In this document: positions 16,308 through 27,665 of the stretch, piece by piece
How the letters are laid out: each line of letters opens with the position of its first letter
Position numbering within the stretch: the stretch's first letter is position 1
Source: Paracoccus nototheniae
Lineage (GTDB): Bacteria; Pseudomonadota; Alphaproteobacteria; Rhodobacterales; Rhodobacteraceae
Direction: 5' to 3'
NCBI RefSeq assembly: GCF_004335005.1
Contig: NZ_RQRT01000022.1
Coordinates: forward strand, 1 to 53,326
DNA length: 53,326 bases
Translations under genes and position numbers: made by a program
The notes under the pieces: model-generated
Told to the model about the DNA's origin: nothing
What the model saw: the letters and a program-made list of their open reading frames with translations, nothing else
The model's database searches: none

Positions 16308-19100
16308 ATGAGCTTCACATCCCGCATCACCCGATTGCCCCTGCCCGCCGATCCCGCCCGCGGGGCCGATGTGGCGGGCCTGTTCCCCGATCAGCCCGAC
16401 CGGCTGCGCGCCCTGATCGAGGGCGTGGCGGGGTCCAGCCCCTATCTGGCCGACCTGATCCGGCGCGAGGCCGCATGGCTGCCCGGGGCGCTGGATCACG
16501 ACGATGTGGTCGGGCGCGAAACGGCAGAGTTCGGGGATCTGGACCCCGCCGCCCTGTCCGCCGCCCTGCGTCGTGCCAAGCGGCGGGTGGCGTTGCAGGC
16601 GGCGCTGGCCGATCTGGGCGGCGTCTGGTCGTTGGAACAGGTGACCGGCGCGCTGTCCGATCTGGCCGACCGCGCCGTCGATCTGGCCCTGCGCGCCCAT
16701 GTCCGGGCCGAGATCGCGCGCGGCAAGCTGCCGGCGACGGACGCTGATGCTGGGGGCATCTTTGCGCTGGCGATGGGCAAGGGCGGCGCGCGGGAACTGA
16801 ACTACAGTTCGGATATCGATCTGATCGTGCTGTTCGACGATGCCGCCTATGCGCCCGATGATCAGGCCGAGGCCCGCGCCGCGCTGATCCGCGTCACCCG
16901 CAAGATGGCCGCGACCCTGTCCGACGTCACCGACCATGGCTATGTCTTTCGCACCGATCTGCGGCTGCGGCCCGATGCCTCGGTGACGCCGGTCTGCATC
17001 TCGGCCGCCGCCGCGCTGGTCTATTACGAGGCCGAGGGCCGCACCTGGGAACGCGCCGCCTTTATCAAGGCGCGGGCGGCGGCAGGCGATATCGCGGCGG
17101 GCGAGCGGTTCCTGCGCGAATTGTGGCCCTTTGTCTGGCGCAAGCATCTGGATTTCGCCGCCATTCAGGACGCCCATGACATGCGGCTGCGCATTCGCGA
17201 CCACAAGGGCCTGGGTGGGCGGCTGGAGGTGGCGGGCCACAACCTGAAACTGGGCCGCGGCGGGATCCGCGAAATCGAATTCTTCACCCAGACCCGTCAG
17301 CTGATCGCGGGGGGGCGCGACCGTGACCTGCGCGCCCGCGACACCGTGGGCGGGCTGGCGGCGCTGGCCGCCAAGGGCTGGATTCCCACCGATGTCGCGA
17401 CCGAGCTGACCGACCATTACCGCCAGCATCGCGATATCGAACACCGCATCCAGATGGTGAATGATGCGCAGACCCATTCCCTGCCCAAGGACGATCAGGG
17501 CCTGCGCATCATCGCCGCCCTGATGGGGCAGGACGATGTGGCCGCATGGTGCACCACGCTGAAATCGCGGCTGGAACGGGTCCATGCGCTGACCGAACGG
17601 TTCTTTGCGCCGGGCGAACAGGCGGCGGAGCGGCCCGTGGTTTCGGATGGGTCGCAGGCGATCATCGACCGCTGGCAGGGCTATCCGGCGCTGCGCTCGG
17701 ACCGCGCGCAGCAGATCTTTCGCCGGATCGAGACGGCGCTGTTGTCGCGCATGGCCGCTGTCGGCCATCCTGCCGAGGCGCTGGCGCGGTTCGACAGCTT
17801 TCTGGCGGGCCTGCCCGCCGGGGTGCAGCTGTTTTCGCTGTTCGAGGCCAATCCCCAGCTGATTGATCTGATCGTCGATATCTGCGGCACCGCGCCCGGC
17901 CTTGCCGCCTATCTGGCGCAGCATCCGGCGGTGCTGGACGGGGTGCTGGCGGGCAGCTTTTTCGCCGCATGGCCCGGCGAGGCCGGTCTGCATGCCGATC
18001 TGGACACCGCCCTGCAGCGCGCCCTGACCCGGCCCGGCGGCGGATACGAACGCGCCCTGGATGCCGCGCGGCGATGGGCGCATGAATGGCAGTTCCGCAT
18101 CGGCGTGCATCACCTGCGCGGCCTGATCGGCGCTGAAGAGGCCGCCGCCCAATATGCCGATCTGGCGGGCGCCTGCATCGCAGCCCTCGTCCCGGTCACC
18201 GCCGCCGATTTCGCCCGCCGCCACGGTTCGCCTCCGGGGCGGGGGGCGGTGGTGCTGGGCATGGGCTCGCTTGGGGCGCGGGTGCTGAATGCGGAATCGG
18301 ATCTGGACCTGATCGTTCTGTACGATGCAGAGGGCGTCGATGCCTCGGAGGGGCCGCGCCCGCTGGCCGCGCGGCCCTATTACGCGCGGCTGACGCAGGC
18401 GATGGTCACCGCCCTGTCCGCCCCCACCGCCGAGGGGCGTCTTTACGAGGTCGACATGCGTCTGCGTCCCTCGGGGCGGCAGGGGCCGGTGGCGACCGCG
18501 ATCCAAAGCTTCGAGACCTATCAGATGACCGAGGCCTGGACATGGGAACATCTGGCCCTGACCCGCGCCCGCGCCGTGGCCCATGTCGGCCCGGACGCCC
18601 CCGCGCTGGCCCATCAGTTCGAGGCGCTGCGCCGTCAGGTTCTGGCGCAGCGGGGAGGCGATGCGCGAGTGCTGCCCGATCTGTCCCAGATGCGCGCCCG
18701 GCTGTTTGCGGCCAAGCCTGCGCAGGGGCCCTATGACGCGCGGCGGGGGCCGGGGCGGTTGCAGGATATCGACCTGCTGGCGCAAAGCTGCGCGCTGCGG
18801 GCAGGCGATCCGGCGCATGGCACACTGGCGCAACTGCGCGCCGGGCGGCGGGCGGGTCTGTTGTCGACGACCGAGGCCTCGACGCTTGCCTCGGTCTGGC
18901 GGGGGCTTTGGGGCGTTCATGCCGCCGCCCGTCTGCTGACCGACCGCCCGCTGGACATGGACGAGATCGGCCGTGGTGGGCAGGATTTCCTGCTGCGCGA
19001 GGTGGGCGAGGCCAGCCCCGATGCCCTGCGCGACCGTCTGGCCCGACAGGTGCAAGAGGCCCGCGACCTGATCGAGGCGCATCTGCCGCCACCAGACTGA
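16308..19100 (+). CDS. glnE: Bifunctional glutamine synthetase adenylyltransferase/deadenylase
   Basis: A 930-residue enzyme that adenylylates and deadenylylates glutamine synthetase in response to PII signalling, so controlling nitrogen assimilation. Two nucleotidyltransferase domains are visible: one with GKGGARELNYSSDIDLIVLFD at about residue 157, the other with GMGSLGARVLNAESDLDLIVLYD at about residue 650. Both retain the paired aspartates, so both activities should be intact. The start at 16308 is the first ATG before conserved sequence. It stands alone here, with the bpt gene divergent upstream and a glycosyltransferase convergent downstream. Confidence 0.95.
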   Translation: MSFTSRITRLPLPADPARGADVAGLFPDQPDRLRALIEGVAGSSPYLADLIRREAAWLPGALDHDDVVGRETAEFGDLDPAALSAALRRAKRRVALQAALADLGGVWSLEQVTGALSDLADRAVDLALRAHVRAEIARGKLPATDADAGGIFALAMGKGGARELNYSSDIDLIVLFDDAAYAPDDQAEARAALIRVTRKMAATLSDVTDHGYVFRTDLRLRPDASVTPVCISAAAALVYYEAEGRTWERAAFIKARAAAGDIAAGERFLRELWPFVWRKHLDFAAIQDAHDMRLRIRDHKGLGGRLEVAGHNLKLGRGGIREIEFFTQTRQLIAGGRDRDLRARDTVGGLAALAAKGWIPTDVATELTDHYRQHRDIEHRIQMVNDAQTHSLPKDDQGLRIIAALMGQDDVAAWCTTLKSRLERVHALTERFFAPGEQAAERPVVSDGSQAIIDRWQGYPALRSDRAQQIFRRIETALLSRMAAVGHPAEALARFDSFLAGLPAGVQLFSLFEANPQLIDLIVDICGTAPGLAAYLAQHPAVLDGVLAGSFFAAWPGEAGLHADLDTALQRALTRPGGGYERALDAARRWAHEWQFRIGVHHLRGLIGAEEAAAQYADLAGACIAALVPVTAADFARRHGSPPGRGAVVLGMGSLGARVLNAESDLDLIVLYDAEGVDASEGPRPLAARPYYARLTQAMVTALSAPTAEGRLYEVDMRLRPSGRQGPVATAIQSFETYQMTEAWTWEHLALTRARAVAHVGPDAPALAHQFEALRRQVLAQRGGDARVLPDLSQMRARLFAAKPAQGPYDARRGPGRLQDIDLLAQSCALRAGDPAHGTLAQLRAGRRAGLLSTTEASTLASVWRGLWGVHAAARLLTDRPLDMDEIGRGGQDFLLREVGEASPDALRDRLARQVQEARDLIEAHLPPPD

Positions 19101-19310
19101 TCGGTGCTTCAGCAGGGCAGGAAGGGTTGAGGCGCGGCCCGCCGGTTCGCGGCAGGCACGGCGTTCCGGGCAAGGGGGACCAAGGCGGCTATGGGCATGC
19201 GTATCAGTGGTGCCTCGCGTTTCAGGGGCTGCAGCGGCGACCCGTGCGCGGCGCATCCACTCTGCCGGGCCAATGGACAGCCGCTGTTGGCAAAACCCTG
19301 ACGCCAAAGC

Positions 19311-21548
19311 CTAGTGCTGCGCCCTTTGCGGGGTCAACTGGTCCCGCGCGACAGGGTCCGGGGCATGGTCCTGTTGGCCTAGCCCGTCCCGCGCTGCGGT
19401 CGGACCCGGGGGAATGGTCGGGTCGGGGACATCGCCATCCCCGCCGATCCGGCCCAGGGTGTCCGGTCCGTGGCTGGCCTGATGCGCGCTGTCCTGCAGG
19501 TCGGCGGCGACCTCGGCCAGCGAGCGGCCCCCGATATGGCCCAGCACCGGCAGCGACACCAGTCCCTGCGCCAAGGGCATGGCGCCGGGTGTGGCCGCAG
19601 CCTCGACGAACAGGCCGTGGGCGGTCTTGTCCCAGTAAAAGGGCTTGGTCACGACCTCGTAGATGGCCTTCCATCCCGCCAGACAGCCAAGAGGGTGATA
19701 GAAATGCAGCGTCGGCACCCAAAGCATCAGGTGGCGGTGCTTGACGCCCCGGACGGCGCGCATGCCCACAAAGATCCCAAGCGCCTCGGACGCGACGAAC
19801 AGCACGAACAGCCCGGTGATCGCCCATGACCCCAAGGTGGTTTCCAAAGGCGCGCGCAGCGGGTGGGGCAGGCCAAGTGCCAGCAGCCAAAAGCTCCACA
19901 GCACCGGGGCCATCAGATATTGCGACAGGGCGCCCAGGAACTGCACCTGAAAGCCCCAGAACCGCCAGGCCCCCAGATAGCGATAGAGCGCCACCGGGTC
20001 GCGCATATGCACCCCCCAGGTCATCGCATAGCCCTTGAGCCAGCGCGACCGCTGCTTGACCCAGGGCAGGGCGCGGCAATTGGCCTCTTCGTCGGTGGTC
20101 GTCTCGAGGATCTCGGTGCGATAGCCGCGCCGGGCCAGCCGCACGCCCAGATCGGCATCTTCGGTCACGTTCCACGCATCCCATGCGCCGACCTGTTCCA
20201 GCAGGGGGCGGCGAAAGAACAGTGTCGTGCCGCCCAGAGGCACCACCAGCCCAAGCCGCGCCACGCCGGGCAGCAGCACCCGGAACCAGCCCGCATATTC
20301 GATGGTAAAGCAGCGGGCCAGCCAGTTGGTGCGCGGGTTGTAGAAATCCAGCGCCCCCTGCAGGCAGGCGACATCGGCGGGGGCGAATTCAAAGCGGCGT
20401 GCGACCTTGTGCAGCTGGTCGGGATCGGGGCGATCCTCGGCATCCCAGATGCCGACAATCTGGCCACGGCAGAAGTTCAGCGCATAGTTCAGCGCGCGCG
20501 GCTTGGTCTTGATCGGACCGTCGGGCACCCGGATCACCCGGATCCAATGCGGCAGTCTTGCGCCGACCAGCGCCGTCTCGGTGATCTGGTCGCTGGCCTC
20601 GATCACCAGCAGGATATCGGTCAGCTCGCGCGGATATTCCAGCCGGGCCAGCCGCGCAACCAGCGCGCCCGCCACGTCCTTTTCGTGAAACAGCGGCACC
20701 ATGACCGAGATCAGCGGCAGCGCAGCCTCGGTCACCGGGGGGGACATATGGCCCTGGGCGATGGCCAGGGCGATCTCCTCCTGTTCCATCCGGCCCCGGC
20801 GCGCGGCCAGAAAGGCCATCAGTTTCAGCGCGCTTTGGGTCAGCAGGGTCAGCACCGCCCATCCCGCCAGAACCGCCACCAGAAGGCCGGGCGCTGCCAG
20901 CATCGTCACAAGGGACAAAACCAGCACCAGCATGGCGAGCCGCCATGTGCGGACCGGGTTCTGCGTGCGGCAGCTTTCGGCGGCGGGCACGCGGGCTTCA
21001 GCCTCGCGGATCAGGCGGGTGCGGCGGGAATTCAAGACACCCGCCTGCGCCTGATCCTCGCTGCAGAGCAGCATGCGGACCTGACCGAAGGCTGCGGGCA
21101 GGTGGGGCAGGCAGGCGGAAAATTCGTCGGGACGGGCGGTGGCGATCCATGTCACGCCACCGATCCGGCGCCAGGGCAGCAGGCCATGCGTCAGGCAGAA
21201 CCCCGCGCCCGCCGCATCGATCAGGCGCGGATCGGGGCGGGTCTGGTCGGGATCGATGCAGCTGGTGCGCCATTGCCGCGACAGGGCATGCGCCAGCGCC
21301 TGCGGCGTGACCATGCCATGGGCCAACAACACCTGCCCAAGGCGGATGCCATGCCGCTGCGTGATGATCGTCGCCTTGAGCAGATCGCCCGGATCAAGGG
21401 CCCCGTCCTCCAGCAAGATCTGGCCCAGCAGGCGTTTGTCGCGGGCCGCAAGGGTCGGCCCGCGCAACAGGACGCCGCTGTCGGGCAGGGGCGGTCGGGC
21501 CGCATCCGGCAGATTGGCGGGCCGAGGCAGGAAGGCGGGCTGTGCCAT
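19311..21548 (-). CDS. Family 2 glycosyltransferase with N-terminal MshEN (c-di-GMP-binding type) domain
   Basis: A 745-residue membrane glycosyltransferase. Residues 40-92 carry two 24-residue MshEN repeats exactly 29 residues apart. The second (RLGQVLLAHG.. to Q92) fits the c-di-GMP-binding consensus at every key position, while the first lacks the leading Arg and final Gln. Two membrane segments lie near residues 190-240. A processive-type GT2 domain follows, with WDAEDRPDP, TEDADLG and QRSRWLKG (D, TED, QxxRW), then several C-terminal membrane helices. The combination resembles E. coli NfrB, where the MshEN domain is at the other end. I infer export of a polysaccharide under c-di-GMP control. 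A perfect CtrA box lies 42 bases upstream. The polar C-terminal 75 residues look disordered. Confidence 0.85.
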   Translation of the reverse strand: MAQPAFLPRPANLPDAARPPLPDSGVLLRGPTLAARDKRLLGQILLEDGALDPGDLLKATIITQRHGIRLGQVLLAHGMVTPQALAHALSRQWRTSCIDPDQTRPDPRLIDAAGAGFCLTHGLLPWRRIGGVTWIATARPDEFSACLPHLPAAFGQVRMLLCSEDQAQAGVLNSRRTRLIREAEARVPAAESCRTQNPVRTWRLAMLVLVLSLVTMLAAPGLLVAVLAGWAVLTLLTQSALKLMAFLAARRGRMEQEEIALAIAQGHMSPPVTEAALPLISVMVPLFHEKDVAGALVARLARLEYPRELTDILLVIEASDQITETALVGARLPHWIRVIRVPDGPIKTKPRALNYALNFCRGQIVGIWDAEDRPDPDQLHKVARRFEFAPADVACLQGALDFYNPRTNWLARCFTIEYAGWFRVLLPGVARLGLVVPLGGTTLFFRRPLLEQVGAWDAWNVTEDADLGVRLARRGYRTEILETTTDEEANCRALPWVKQRSRWLKGYAMTWGVHMRDPVALYRYLGAWRFWGFQVQFLGALSQYLMAPVLWSFWLLALGLPHPLRAPLETTLGSWAITGLFVLFVASEALGIFVGMRAVRGVKHRHLMLWVPTLHFYHPLGCLAGWKAIYEVVTKPFYWDKTAHGLFVEAAATPGAMPLAQGLVSLPVLGHIGGRSLAEVAADLQDSAHQASHGPDTLGRIGGDGDVPDPTIPPGPTAARDGLGQQDHAPDPVARDQLTPQRAQH

Positions 21549-21589
21549 GATCGATTCCCCGTTGGGTCGACCCATCTGGCACGGCAAGA

Positions 21590-21606
21590 CTTAACAGGTG
21601 GTTAAG
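21590..21606. promoter_or_regulatory. CtrA box upstream of the MshEN-glycosyltransferase gene
   Basis: TTAA-N7-TTAA is perfect at 21591-21605, within the inverted repeat CTTAAC/GTTAAG. It lies 42 bases before the glycosyltransferase start codon, where CtrA-activated promoters usually carry their site over the -35 region. I saw no second perfect match in the window. Confidence 0.55.
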
Positions 21607-21609
21607 CAT

Positions 21610-21647
21610 GCGGACCGCGCGGCAGGAAACCCGCCCCTGCGGTCCGC
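21610..21647 (-). terminator. Strong hairpin downstream of carA, possible terminator
   Basis: A perfect 9-bp stem (GCGGACCGC, 21610-21618, with GCGGTCCGC, 21639-21647) begins 10 bases after the carA stop. There is no T run, so termination efficiency is uncertain; it could also protect the transcript 3' end. Confidence 0.4.
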
Positions 21648-21656
21648 AACGGGGTC

Positions 21657-22805
<1,149 letters not shown>

Positions 22806-22834
22806 GGCGGCACCTCTGGAATGAAATCAGCCGG

Positions 22835-22863
22835 TGAATAGGGGGCCGGCGCCCCAAGGTCAA
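22835..22863 (-). promoter_or_regulatory. Probable sigma-70 promoter of carA
   Basis: On the minus strand TTGACC (22858-22863) and TATTCA (22835-22840) are 17 bases apart, which would give a leader of about 23 bases. The -35 hexamer is identical to those upstream of ilvB and cycA. Confidence 0.6.
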
Positions 22864-22887
22864 CCCGCAGCCCACGCGCGCCCCGGC

Positions 22888-22916
22888 TTGAACCGGGGCG
22901 GTTGCAGGTCTAGATG
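22888..22916 (+). promoter_or_regulatory. Possible sigma-70 promoter of the YqeY-family gene
   Basis: TTGAAC (22888-22893) and TAGATG (22911-22916) are 17 bases apart, 46 bases upstream of the start codon. The -35 box lies inside a small hairpin, CCCCGG-N6-CCGGGG (22881-22898). Confidence 0.4.
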
Positions 22917-22961
22917 CCAGTCTTTCCGGCGCATCCGCGCGCCCCTGAACCGGAGACGACC

Positions 22962-23423
22962 ATGGAATTGCGAGCACGACTGCAAGCCGCGACCAAAGAG
23001 GCGATGAAGGCCCGGGACAGCGCCCGCCTGTCCACGCTGCGCCTGATCGGTGCCGCCGTCAAGGACCGGGAGATCGCGGCGCGTGGCGGCGATGGCGACG
23101 GAACCCTGACCGAGGTCGATCTGATCGCCATCATGTCGCGTATGGTCAAGCAGCGTCAGGAATCGGCCAAGGCCTATGAAGAGGGCGGGCGGCTGGAACT
23201 GGCGGCCAAGGAAGAGGAAGAGATCCGCGTCATTCAGGAATTCCTGCCCCGCCAGATGACAGAGGCCGAAACCTCGGCCGCCATCGATGCGGCCATCGCC
23301 GATCTGGGTGCGGCAGGCATCCGCGACATGGGCCGCGTCATGGCGGCGCTGAAGGACCGCCATGCGGGCCAGATGGATTTCGGCGCCGCAGGCCCGGCCG
23401 TCAAGGCGCGTCTGCTGGCCTGA
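22962..23423 (+). CDS. GatB/YqeY domain protein
   Basis: A 153-residue YqeY-type protein, homologous to the C-terminal tRNA-binding tail domain of GatB but free-standing. Visible family elements are the helical start LRARLQAATKEAMKARDSARLSTLRLI, the ISRMVKQRQESAKAYEEGGR block and the small domain GAAGIRDMGRVMAALK. It is highly helical with no signal or membrane segment. A role in tRNA-related metabolism is inferred from the family only. The start at 22962 follows CGGAGAC. A small DUF3008 gene follows after 44 bases, possibly co-transcribed. Confidence 0.93.
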   Translation: MELRARLQAATKEAMKARDSARLSTLRLIGAAVKDREIAARGGDGDGTLTEVDLIAIMSRMVKQRQESAKAYEEGGRLELAAKEEEEIRVIQEFLPRQMTEAETSAAIDAAIADLGAAGIRDMGRVMAALKDRHAGQMDFGAAGPAVKARLLA

Positions 23424-23467
23424 ACCAATCCCGACATCAAGGCGTTTTGCGGGCAGGAGGTGACCCG

Positions 23468-23653
23468 ATGCCCGCAAGATCCAAAGCCCAGCAACGTGCC
23501 GCCGGCGTAGCCCTGTCCGCCAAACGGGGCGAGACCAAGGTGGGAGACCTCAAAGGTGCGTCAAAGGACATGTATGACAGCATGTCGGAAGCCGAATTGC
23601 AGGATTTCGCCGCAACCCCGCAGGACGGATTGCCCGACCACGTCGATGACTGA
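23468..23653 (+). CDS. DUF3008 family small protein
   Basis: A 61-residue basic-to-acidic protein matching DUF3008, recognised by PARSKAQQRAAGVALSAKRG at the N-terminus and the KGASKDMYDSMSEAELQDFA block. The start at 23468 has GGAGG upstream. Members are small, hydrophilic and widespread in proteobacteria, with no known function. The sequence is compact and probably helical with a disordered C-terminus. Confidence 0.88.
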   Translation: MPARSKAQQRAAGVALSAKRGETKVGDLKGASKDMYDSMSEAELQDFAATPQDGLPDHVDD

Positions 23654-23671
23654 TCCCGCCCGCCCGCGCCC

Positions 23672-24166
23672 CTAGCGCAGGCGGGCCAGACGCCGGTCCA
23701 GTTCGTCGCAGAGGCTGCGCCGCTCGGCGGGGGTCAGAAAGGCCCCCAGCTCGATCTCGCGCTGTCCATCCGACAGGGTCAGATAGCATTCGACCGGCCC
23801 CTTGCGCAGACTGGGGCGCACCCAATAGCTGTTGGTCTGCCAGACGCGTTCAGGGCGGCCCGGATCGTTGCGGCGCACCTGCAGGCGGGTACGGTCCAGC
23901 AGCAATTCCTCGCGTGTCTGGCCGCTGCGATAGCTGTGCTGGATGGCAAACCACACGCCCCCCACCGCCAGCGCCATAAAGGGCAGCAGCCCCCACAGCA
24001 CCCCCGTTCCCAGCACCGCCAGCACCGGCAGCGACAAAAACGCCGCCGTCACCGCGATGAACCAGACGAAGCCGCTCTTGGGCAGGGACCGGTGCGGCCA
24101 CAGGGTCAGGGTTTGTAAAACGGCCCCGGACGTATCCGGGGCCGAGTCGAGCCATTGATATGGCAT
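23672..24166 (-). CDS. DUF2244 family membrane protein
   Basis: A 164-residue DUF2244 protein with two adjacent membrane segments (about residues 32-52 and 55-75) followed by a soluble C-terminal domain. The family blocks are TLWPHRSLPKSGF before the first helix and GQREIELGAFLTPAERRSLCDEL at the end. It starts 12 bases after the ctaD stop on the same strand, a common position for DUF2244 in alphaproteobacteria, so a link to oxidase assembly or function is plausible. Unusually, a terminator-shaped hairpin (24117-24144) lies within its first 17 codons. Confidence 0.85.
   Translation of the reverse strand: MPYQWLDSAPDTSGAVLQTLTLWPHRSLPKSGFVWFIAVTAAFLSLPVLAVLGTGVLWGLLPFMALAVGGVWFAIQHSYRSGQTREELLLDRTRLQVRRNDPGRPERVWQTNSYWVRPSLRKGPVECYLTLSDGQREIELGAFLTPAERRSLCDELDRRLARLR
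24117..24144 (-). terminator. Terminator-like hairpin inside the start of the DUF2244 gene
   Basis: A perfect 10-bp stem (24121-24130 with 24135-24144, loop CGTA) is followed on the minus strand by TTTTAC. It begins 35 bases after the ctaD stop codon and lies within codons 8-17 of the next gene, so it could terminate or attenuate ctaD transcripts. Confidence 0.6.
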
Positions 24167-24178
24167 TGTCTGATCGCC

Positions 24179-25867
<1,689 letters not shown>

Positions 25868-25960
25868 TCAAGATGTCGTCGCTCCGGTCAGGCAGACCGG
25901 CTGATCACGCATTCTTTAGCCCAGACCCGCAGACCGGGCAATGCGTCACGGTGGCCTTGG

Positions 25961-26001
25961 CAAAAGACGCCCCCGCTTGATGCGCCGATCAGACGGGGGC
26001 G
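25961..26001 (-). terminator. Intrinsic terminator of cycA
   Basis: On the minus strand an 8-bp stem (CGCCCCCG at 25994-26001 read in reverse, pairing with 25968-25975) and an 18-nt loop are followed by TCTTTTG. It lies 39 bases after the cycA stop and separates it from ctaD, which therefore probably has its own promoter within 25856-25960. Confidence 0.65.
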
Positions 26002-26039
26002 ATGGCCGTCAGACATGCGGCGCAATGCCGCAGCTAGGC

Positions 26040-26480
26040 TTATTCGGCAGGCGCATCGGGCGAGACCGAGACCAGATAGGCCACCAGATCCGCCTGATTG
26101 CGGTTCAGCTTGAAGGTCATCTTGCTGCGCGCCGCATCGTCGCCCGATTTCTCCTTCACCCAGGCCGTGGGGTCGGTGACATAGGCCTCCAGCTCGGCAG
26201 CGGTCCAGACCATGTCCGGGTTGGCCTCGGCCGAAGCCAGCAGACCTTCGCCGTAACGATAGCCCTCTTCGGCGGCGATCTTGGACCCGACGATGTTCCA
26301 CAGGTTCGGACCGGTGGCCCCGCCCTTGACGATATCGGTGCCGCTGTCGTCCTGAATCATGTGGCAGGCCCGGCATTTGCGGAATTCACCCTCGCCCGCG
26401 GCGACATCTCCGGCCTCCTGGGCAACGGCGGGAATGGCTAGGGTCGCGCCCAACAGGGCGCCGACGATGGCTGATCTCAT
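26040..26480 (-). CDS. cycA: Cytochrome c550-type soluble cytochrome c
   Basis: A 146-residue periplasmic class I cytochrome c with a cleavable signal (RSAIVGALLGATLAIPAVAQ). The haem site is CRACH, with the methionine ligand in the later KMTFKL. The mature sequence parallels P. denitrificans c550 closely (GEGEFRKCRACHMIQ, GPNLWNIVG, YRYGEGLL, NQADLVAYL). It carries electrons from the bc1 complex to the oxidase and to periplasmic reductases. The start at 26480 follows AGGAAC. A strong promoter (TTGACC-N18-TTATAT) lies in the gap to lipB, and a terminator follows. Confidence 0.95.
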   Translation of the reverse strand: MRSAIVGALLGATLAIPAVAQEAGDVAAGEGEFRKCRACHMIQDDSGTDIVKGGATGPNLWNIVGSKIAAEEGYRYGEGLLASAEANPDMVWTAAELEAYVTDPTAWVKEKSGDDAARSKMTFKLNRNQADLVAYLVSVSPDAPAE

Positions 26481-26585
26481 GATAGTTCCTCGCTCCGCCC
26501 CGGAAGGGGCATGGTCTCCTGCCGCAAGCGTAAGGGCAAGGCGGACCGGAAATCCAGCCATCGAAAGGTCGCATCCGGAAACGTG

Positions 26586-26615
26586 ATATAAATGCCCCGT
26601 CAGGCGGTCGGTCAA
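26586..26615 (-). promoter_or_regulatory. Probable sigma-70 promoter of cycA
   Basis: On the minus strand TTGACC (26610-26615) and TTATAT (26586-26591) are 18 bases apart. The implied leader of about 98 bases contains a GCCCC-TTCC-GGGGC hairpin near the ribosome site. Confidence 0.55.
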
Positions 26616-26630
26616 AGCGCCGTCGGGCGG

Positions 26631-27284
26631 TCAGCCAAAGCTGCGCAGAAACCCCTGCCGCAGCGCGACATCCAGATCGGCCATGCCCACCGGCAGGCCC
26701 AGATCGACCAGCGAGGTGACGCCATGCCCGCTGATGCCGCAGGGCACGATGCCGCCGTAATGGCTCAGATCGGGATCGACATTGATCGACAGCCCGTGAA
26801 AGCTGACCCACCGGCGCAGCTTGACCCCGATCGCGGCGATCTTGTCCTCGCGCAGCGTGCCGTCGGGCAGGGGAGGCTTGTCGGGACGCGGCACCCAGAC
26901 CCCGACGCGGCCCTGCCGGATCTGGCCCGAGACGCCGAATTCCGCCAGCGTGTCGATGACCCACCCCTCCAGCTGACCCACAAAGTCCCGCACATCGCGC
27001 CCGCGCCGGTTCAGGTCCAGCATGACATAGGCGATGCGCTGGCCCGGCCCGTGATAGGTATATTGCCCGCCGCGCCCGGTCACATGCACGGGAAACCGTG
27101 CCTCCAGCAGATCCTCGGCCCGCGCGCTGGTTCCGGCGGTATAGATCGGCGGATGTTCGACCAGCCAGACGGCTTCGCTGGCCTCGCCCGCCAGAATCGC
27201 CGCGACGCGGGCCTCCATCCGGGCGACCGCCGTGTCATGACCCGTCAGGCCCTTGCTGATGATCCATTCCACCATTCCGGCCAT
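26631..27284 (-). CDS. lipB: Octanoyltransferase (lipoate synthesis)
   Basis: A 217-residue enzyme that transfers octanoyl groups from acyl carrier protein to the lipoyl domains of 2-oxoacid dehydrogenases and the glycine cleavage H protein. The sequence shows [13 protein letters not shown], the [13 protein letters not shown] substrate loop, the catalytic lysine in [13 protein letters not shown] and the catalytic cysteine in GGIVPCGI. Length is typical. It is on the same strand as cycA but separated from it by a promoter. The partial copy C of the intergenic hairpin element lies upstream. Confidence 0.96.
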   Translation of the reverse strand: MAGMVEWIISKGLTGHDTAVARMEARVAAILAGEASEAVWLVEHPPIYTAGTSARAEDLLEARFPVHVTGRGGQYTYHGPGQRIAYVMLDLNRRGRDVRDFVGQLEGWVIDTLAEFGVSGQIRQGRVGVWVPRPDKPPLPDGTLREDKIAAIGVKLRRWVSFHGLSINVDPDLSHYGGIVPCGISGHGVTSLVDLGLPVGMADLDVALRQGFLRSFG

Positions 27285-27327
27285 GTGGCCCGCCCGCAGC
27301 CCGACGTCAATGCCCCTGCGACGGTCC

Positions 27328-27370
27328 CGAAATATCCCGGGGGGCGCGCAGCGGGGGGGCAGCGCCCCCC
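27328..27370 (-). repeat. Intergenic hairpin-leader element, copy C (partial)
   Basis: On the minus strand a 7-bp hairpin (GGGGGGC/GCCCCCC, 3-nt loop, 27354-27370) is followed by CCCCCCGGGATATTTCGG, as in copies A and B, but the CCAAGATGAAA tail is missing. It lies about 44 bases upstream of lipB. Confidence 0.55.
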
Positions 27371-27444
27371 TCCGGCGCTTGCCATATGAAAAAACGCCTT
27401 TCCAACGCCGCGCGCCTCGGCTATCACGCGCGCATTGCTGGCTT

Positions 27445-27531
27445 GCGGCCGTGGCGGAATTGGTAGACGCGCAGCGTTGAGGTCGCTGTTCCTTAACCGG
27501 AGTGGAAGTTCGAGTCTTCTCGGCCGCACCA
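27445..27531 (+). tRNA. tRNA-Leu (anticodon GAG)
   Basis: An 87-nt class II tRNA with CCA encoded. The acceptor stem pairs GCGGCCG (27445-27451) with CGGCCGC (27521-27527). The anticodon stem CAGCG/CGCTG holds the loop TTGAGGT with GAG at 27479-27481, reading CUC and CUU leucine codons. A long variable arm and the TTCGAGT T-loop are present. It stands alone between lipB and the efflux operon. Confidence 0.97.
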
Positions 27532-27632
27532 GCAGTGACAATCCCGGATGCTCCGACATGATCAGGTCAACCGACCCGATCCTGCCATCGGCCCGGACCT
27601 TTTCCCGACAAGAGACTCCACACGAAGCGACA

Positions 27633-27655
27633 GCGGCAGGACATCGCCCTGCCGC
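27633..27655 (-). terminator. Hairpin after the RND efflux operon, possible terminator
   Basis: A perfect 8-bp stem (GCGGCAGG, 27633-27640, with CCTGCCGC, 27648-27655) lies 10 bases after the last stop of the efflux operon. It lacks an immediate T run on the minus strand. Confidence 0.4.
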
Positions 27656-27665
27656 CGCACCCGTG

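Noticed and set aside
16107..19307. 1066-codon open frame opposite glnE
   Set aside because: Antisense to an intact glnE with both catalytic motifs; composition is Arg/Gln/Pro-rich and has no ribosome site or domain.
16191..19314. Direct repeat CGCCAAAGCCTAG on both sides of glnE (ending 16202 and 19314)
   Set aside because: Thirteen bases only, no extended similarity, and one copy runs into the stop of the glycosyltransferase gene. Probably coincidence, although CTAG is uncommon.
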